64,000 nt of DNA from contig JAFWMH010000024.1 in NCBI GenBank assembly GCA_017510785.1, positions 62,001 to 126,000 of the forward strand, given 5' to 3'. Source of the DNA: Atopobiaceae bacterium (GTDB taxonomy: Bacteria > Actinomycetota > Coriobacteriia > Coriobacteriales > Atopobiaceae). Positions 62,782-64,000 of the stretch are shown here, in pieces. Position numbers and translations under genes: made by a program. Below the pieces are notes generated by a model. That model worked only from the letters and a program-made list of their open reading frames with translations, had not been told where the DNA came from and made no database searches. The number at the start of each line of letters is the position of its first letter. Within the stretch, counting starts at the first letter, position 1.

Positions 62782-64000
62782 ATGGAAGACGCACTCTTAG
62801 AGATAATCGCCGCCATTCGCGCAGGGAATACGCGACTCGATGACGCATGGCTCTCGAAGCTGCTGCGCAGGCACAACCGTGCCGCGCACGACTCCCGCCG
62901 CAGCATCGCCAAGCGACGTTTGCTGCCCTTTTACCTCGCCATCAAGCGAGACAACCCCGAACGTTGGGCATCGTGGGGCGTGGACCCAGCGACCGAGGCG
63001 GTCCTTCTGCGCATCCTGCGCATGAAGCCGCGCCGCACCGCTTCCGGCGTCGCCACGGTTACCGTCATCACCAAGCCGTGGCCTTGCTCGAGCAACTGCC
63101 TGTATTGCCCCAACGACGTGCGCATGCCGAAGAGTTATTTGCACGACGAACCGGCTTGCCAACGCGCCGAGCGCAACTTCTTCGATCCTTACTTGCAGGT
63201 TCGTTCTCGCATCACGGCACTCCGCGAAATGGGCCACGTAACCGATAAAATCGAGCTCATCGTCCTTGGCGGCACATGGAACGACTATCCGGAGGAGTAC
63301 CAAATTTGGTTCGTGCGCGAACTGTTCCGTGCGCTCAATGAATTCGGAGATGGTCGAACGGAAGGCGAGACGCCCGAAGAGCGCGAGCGTCGGTATCGCG
63401 CGGATGGTCTCACCTACGATCCCGCAGAGCTTGCGCGACGAACCGGCGAGCTTCAGCAAAGCGTTACTGCCGGCGGACTCACGTACAACGAGGCGATTCG
63501 CGAGATTCTACACAGCAAGGGTTGGCAACGTGCCGCGTCGTGGCAATCGGCAACGTTTGCTGAACTCGAGGAGCAGCACCGGCGCAACGAGACGGCGGCA
63601 CATCGCGTGGTGGGCCTTACCATCGAGACGCGGCCAGACCTCATACGCGACGAAACCGCCCGTACCATGCGACGACTTGGGTGCACAAAAATCCAAATGG
63701 GCATTCAAAGCCTAGACGAGACCATCCTGCGCGCCAACCACCGCAACGTGACAGTCGACCAAATCGCCGCCGCATTTGCCACGCTGCGCCATCACGGCTA
63801 TAAGATTCAAATACATTTTATGGCAAACCTGCTCGGTGCCACCCCCGAATTCGACCGTGCCGACTACCTACGGCTCGTGCAAGACGAGCGATTCCTCCCC
63901 GACGAAGTGAAACTCTACCCCTGCTGCCTTGTGGAAAGCTCCCGTTTGGGCATCGAGTTCGCGGCGGGCACGTGGCAGCCCTACCCCGAAGACGAGTTGG
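62782..64000 (+). CDS. elp3: Elp3-type tRNA U34 carboxymethyltransferase (partial, runs off right edge)
   Basis: The first 406 residues of a bacterial Elp3. The radical-SAM cluster motif CSSNCLYC (Cys102, Cys106, Cys109) is followed by the Elp3-specific LGGTWNDYP, VGLTIETRPDLI, KIQMGIQSLD and HFMANLLGATPEFD. The GNAT acetyl-CoA domain should follow beyond the window. Elp3 uses acetyl-CoA and SAM to make cm5U at the wobble position of tRNAs; in bacteria it works without the other Elongator subunits. The ATG at 62782 is preceded not by a ribosome site but by a -10 seven bases away, which suggests a leaderless mRNA. It is divergent from a SAM methyltransferase gene. Confidence 0.93.
   Translation, partial: MEDALLEIIAAIRAGNTRLDDAWLSKLLRRHNRAAHDSRRSIAKRRLLPFYLAIKRDNPERWASWGVDPATEAVLLRILRMKPRRTASGVATVTVITKPWPCSSNCLYCPNDVRMPKSYLHDEPACQRAERNFFDPYLQVRSRITALREMGHVTDKIELIVLGGTWNDYPEEYQIWFVRELFRALNEFGDGRTEGETPEERERRYRADGLTYDPAELARRTGELQQSVTAGGLTYNEAIREILHSKGWQRAASWQSATFAELEEQHRRNETAAHRVVGLTIETRPDLIRDETARTMRRLGCTKIQMGIQSLDETILRANHRNVTVDQIAAAFATLRHHGYKIQIHFMANLLGATPEFDRADYLRLVQDERFLPDEVKLYPCCLVESSRLGIEFAAGTWQPYPEDEL

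Noticed and set aside
1..64000. tRNA, rRNA, tmRNA and riboswitch genes
   Set aside because: Intergenic regions were read by eye for conserved cores; none was recognised. leuA and the MetQ-like gene have no visible T-box or SAM riboswitch.

Overview
The window reads as chromosomal DNA of a host-associated, anaerobic actinobacterium, most likely of the class Coriobacteriia. Evidence: high-50s GC by eye; a dnaK-grpE-dnaJ-hspR operon with a separate clpB and hsp20, each preceded by a TCTAAGT-N7-type HspR (HAIR) site; indolepyruvate:ferredoxin oxidoreductase; a bacterial Elp3; very large secreted proteins built from MBG repeats; and ChW repeats. The genus cannot be fixed from sequence alone. No rRNA, tRNA, CRISPR array or complete insertion sequence was found.

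Layout. 1-9.9 kb (all minus): a polysaccharide operon read from a strong promoter at 9862-9889: initiating phosphoglycosyltransferase, phosphohexomutase, ManC, three GT4 glycosyltransferases, a polymerase that appears fused to a Wzz-like chain-length domain, and a Wzx flippase running off the left edge. 10-12.7 kb: a membrane SpoIIE-type phosphatase with a C-terminal HATPase. 12.7-18.3 kb: a small helical protein, an orphan MetQ-like lipoprotein, a CopA-like P-type ATPase and an unrecognised 510-residue protein. 18.3-22.7 kb: a STAS-GH3 operon divergent from a second SpoIIE-type phosphatase, which looks like a partner-switching module tied to a GH3 acyl-adenylating enzyme. 22.8-29.3 kb: housekeeping genes (engB, GNAT, dCMP deaminase, leuA, MGMT-type protein, rpsA) with two small or unknown proteins.

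29.5-44.3 kb: an accessory cell-surface island on the minus strand: a secreted HExxH metallopeptidase, an MBG/ChW-repeat protein, a YfcE-like phosphodiesterase, a 1-kb decayed stretch with repeats, a truncated MBG protein, an amber-interrupted PD-(D/E)XK nuclease gene flanked by long palindromes, and a 1609-residue transglutaminase-like/MBG protein.

44.4-64 kb: tilS, a YycJ-type MBL hydrolase, hsp20, a PASTA-repeat membrane protein without a kinase domain, clpB, hspR, dnaJ, grpE, dnaK, an XRE-like regulator, iorBA, an unknown multi-TM protein, a SAM methyltransferase, and elp3 running off the right edge, apparently from a leaderless transcript. Many gene ends carry long, near-perfect GC-rich hairpins, several of which could work in both directions.
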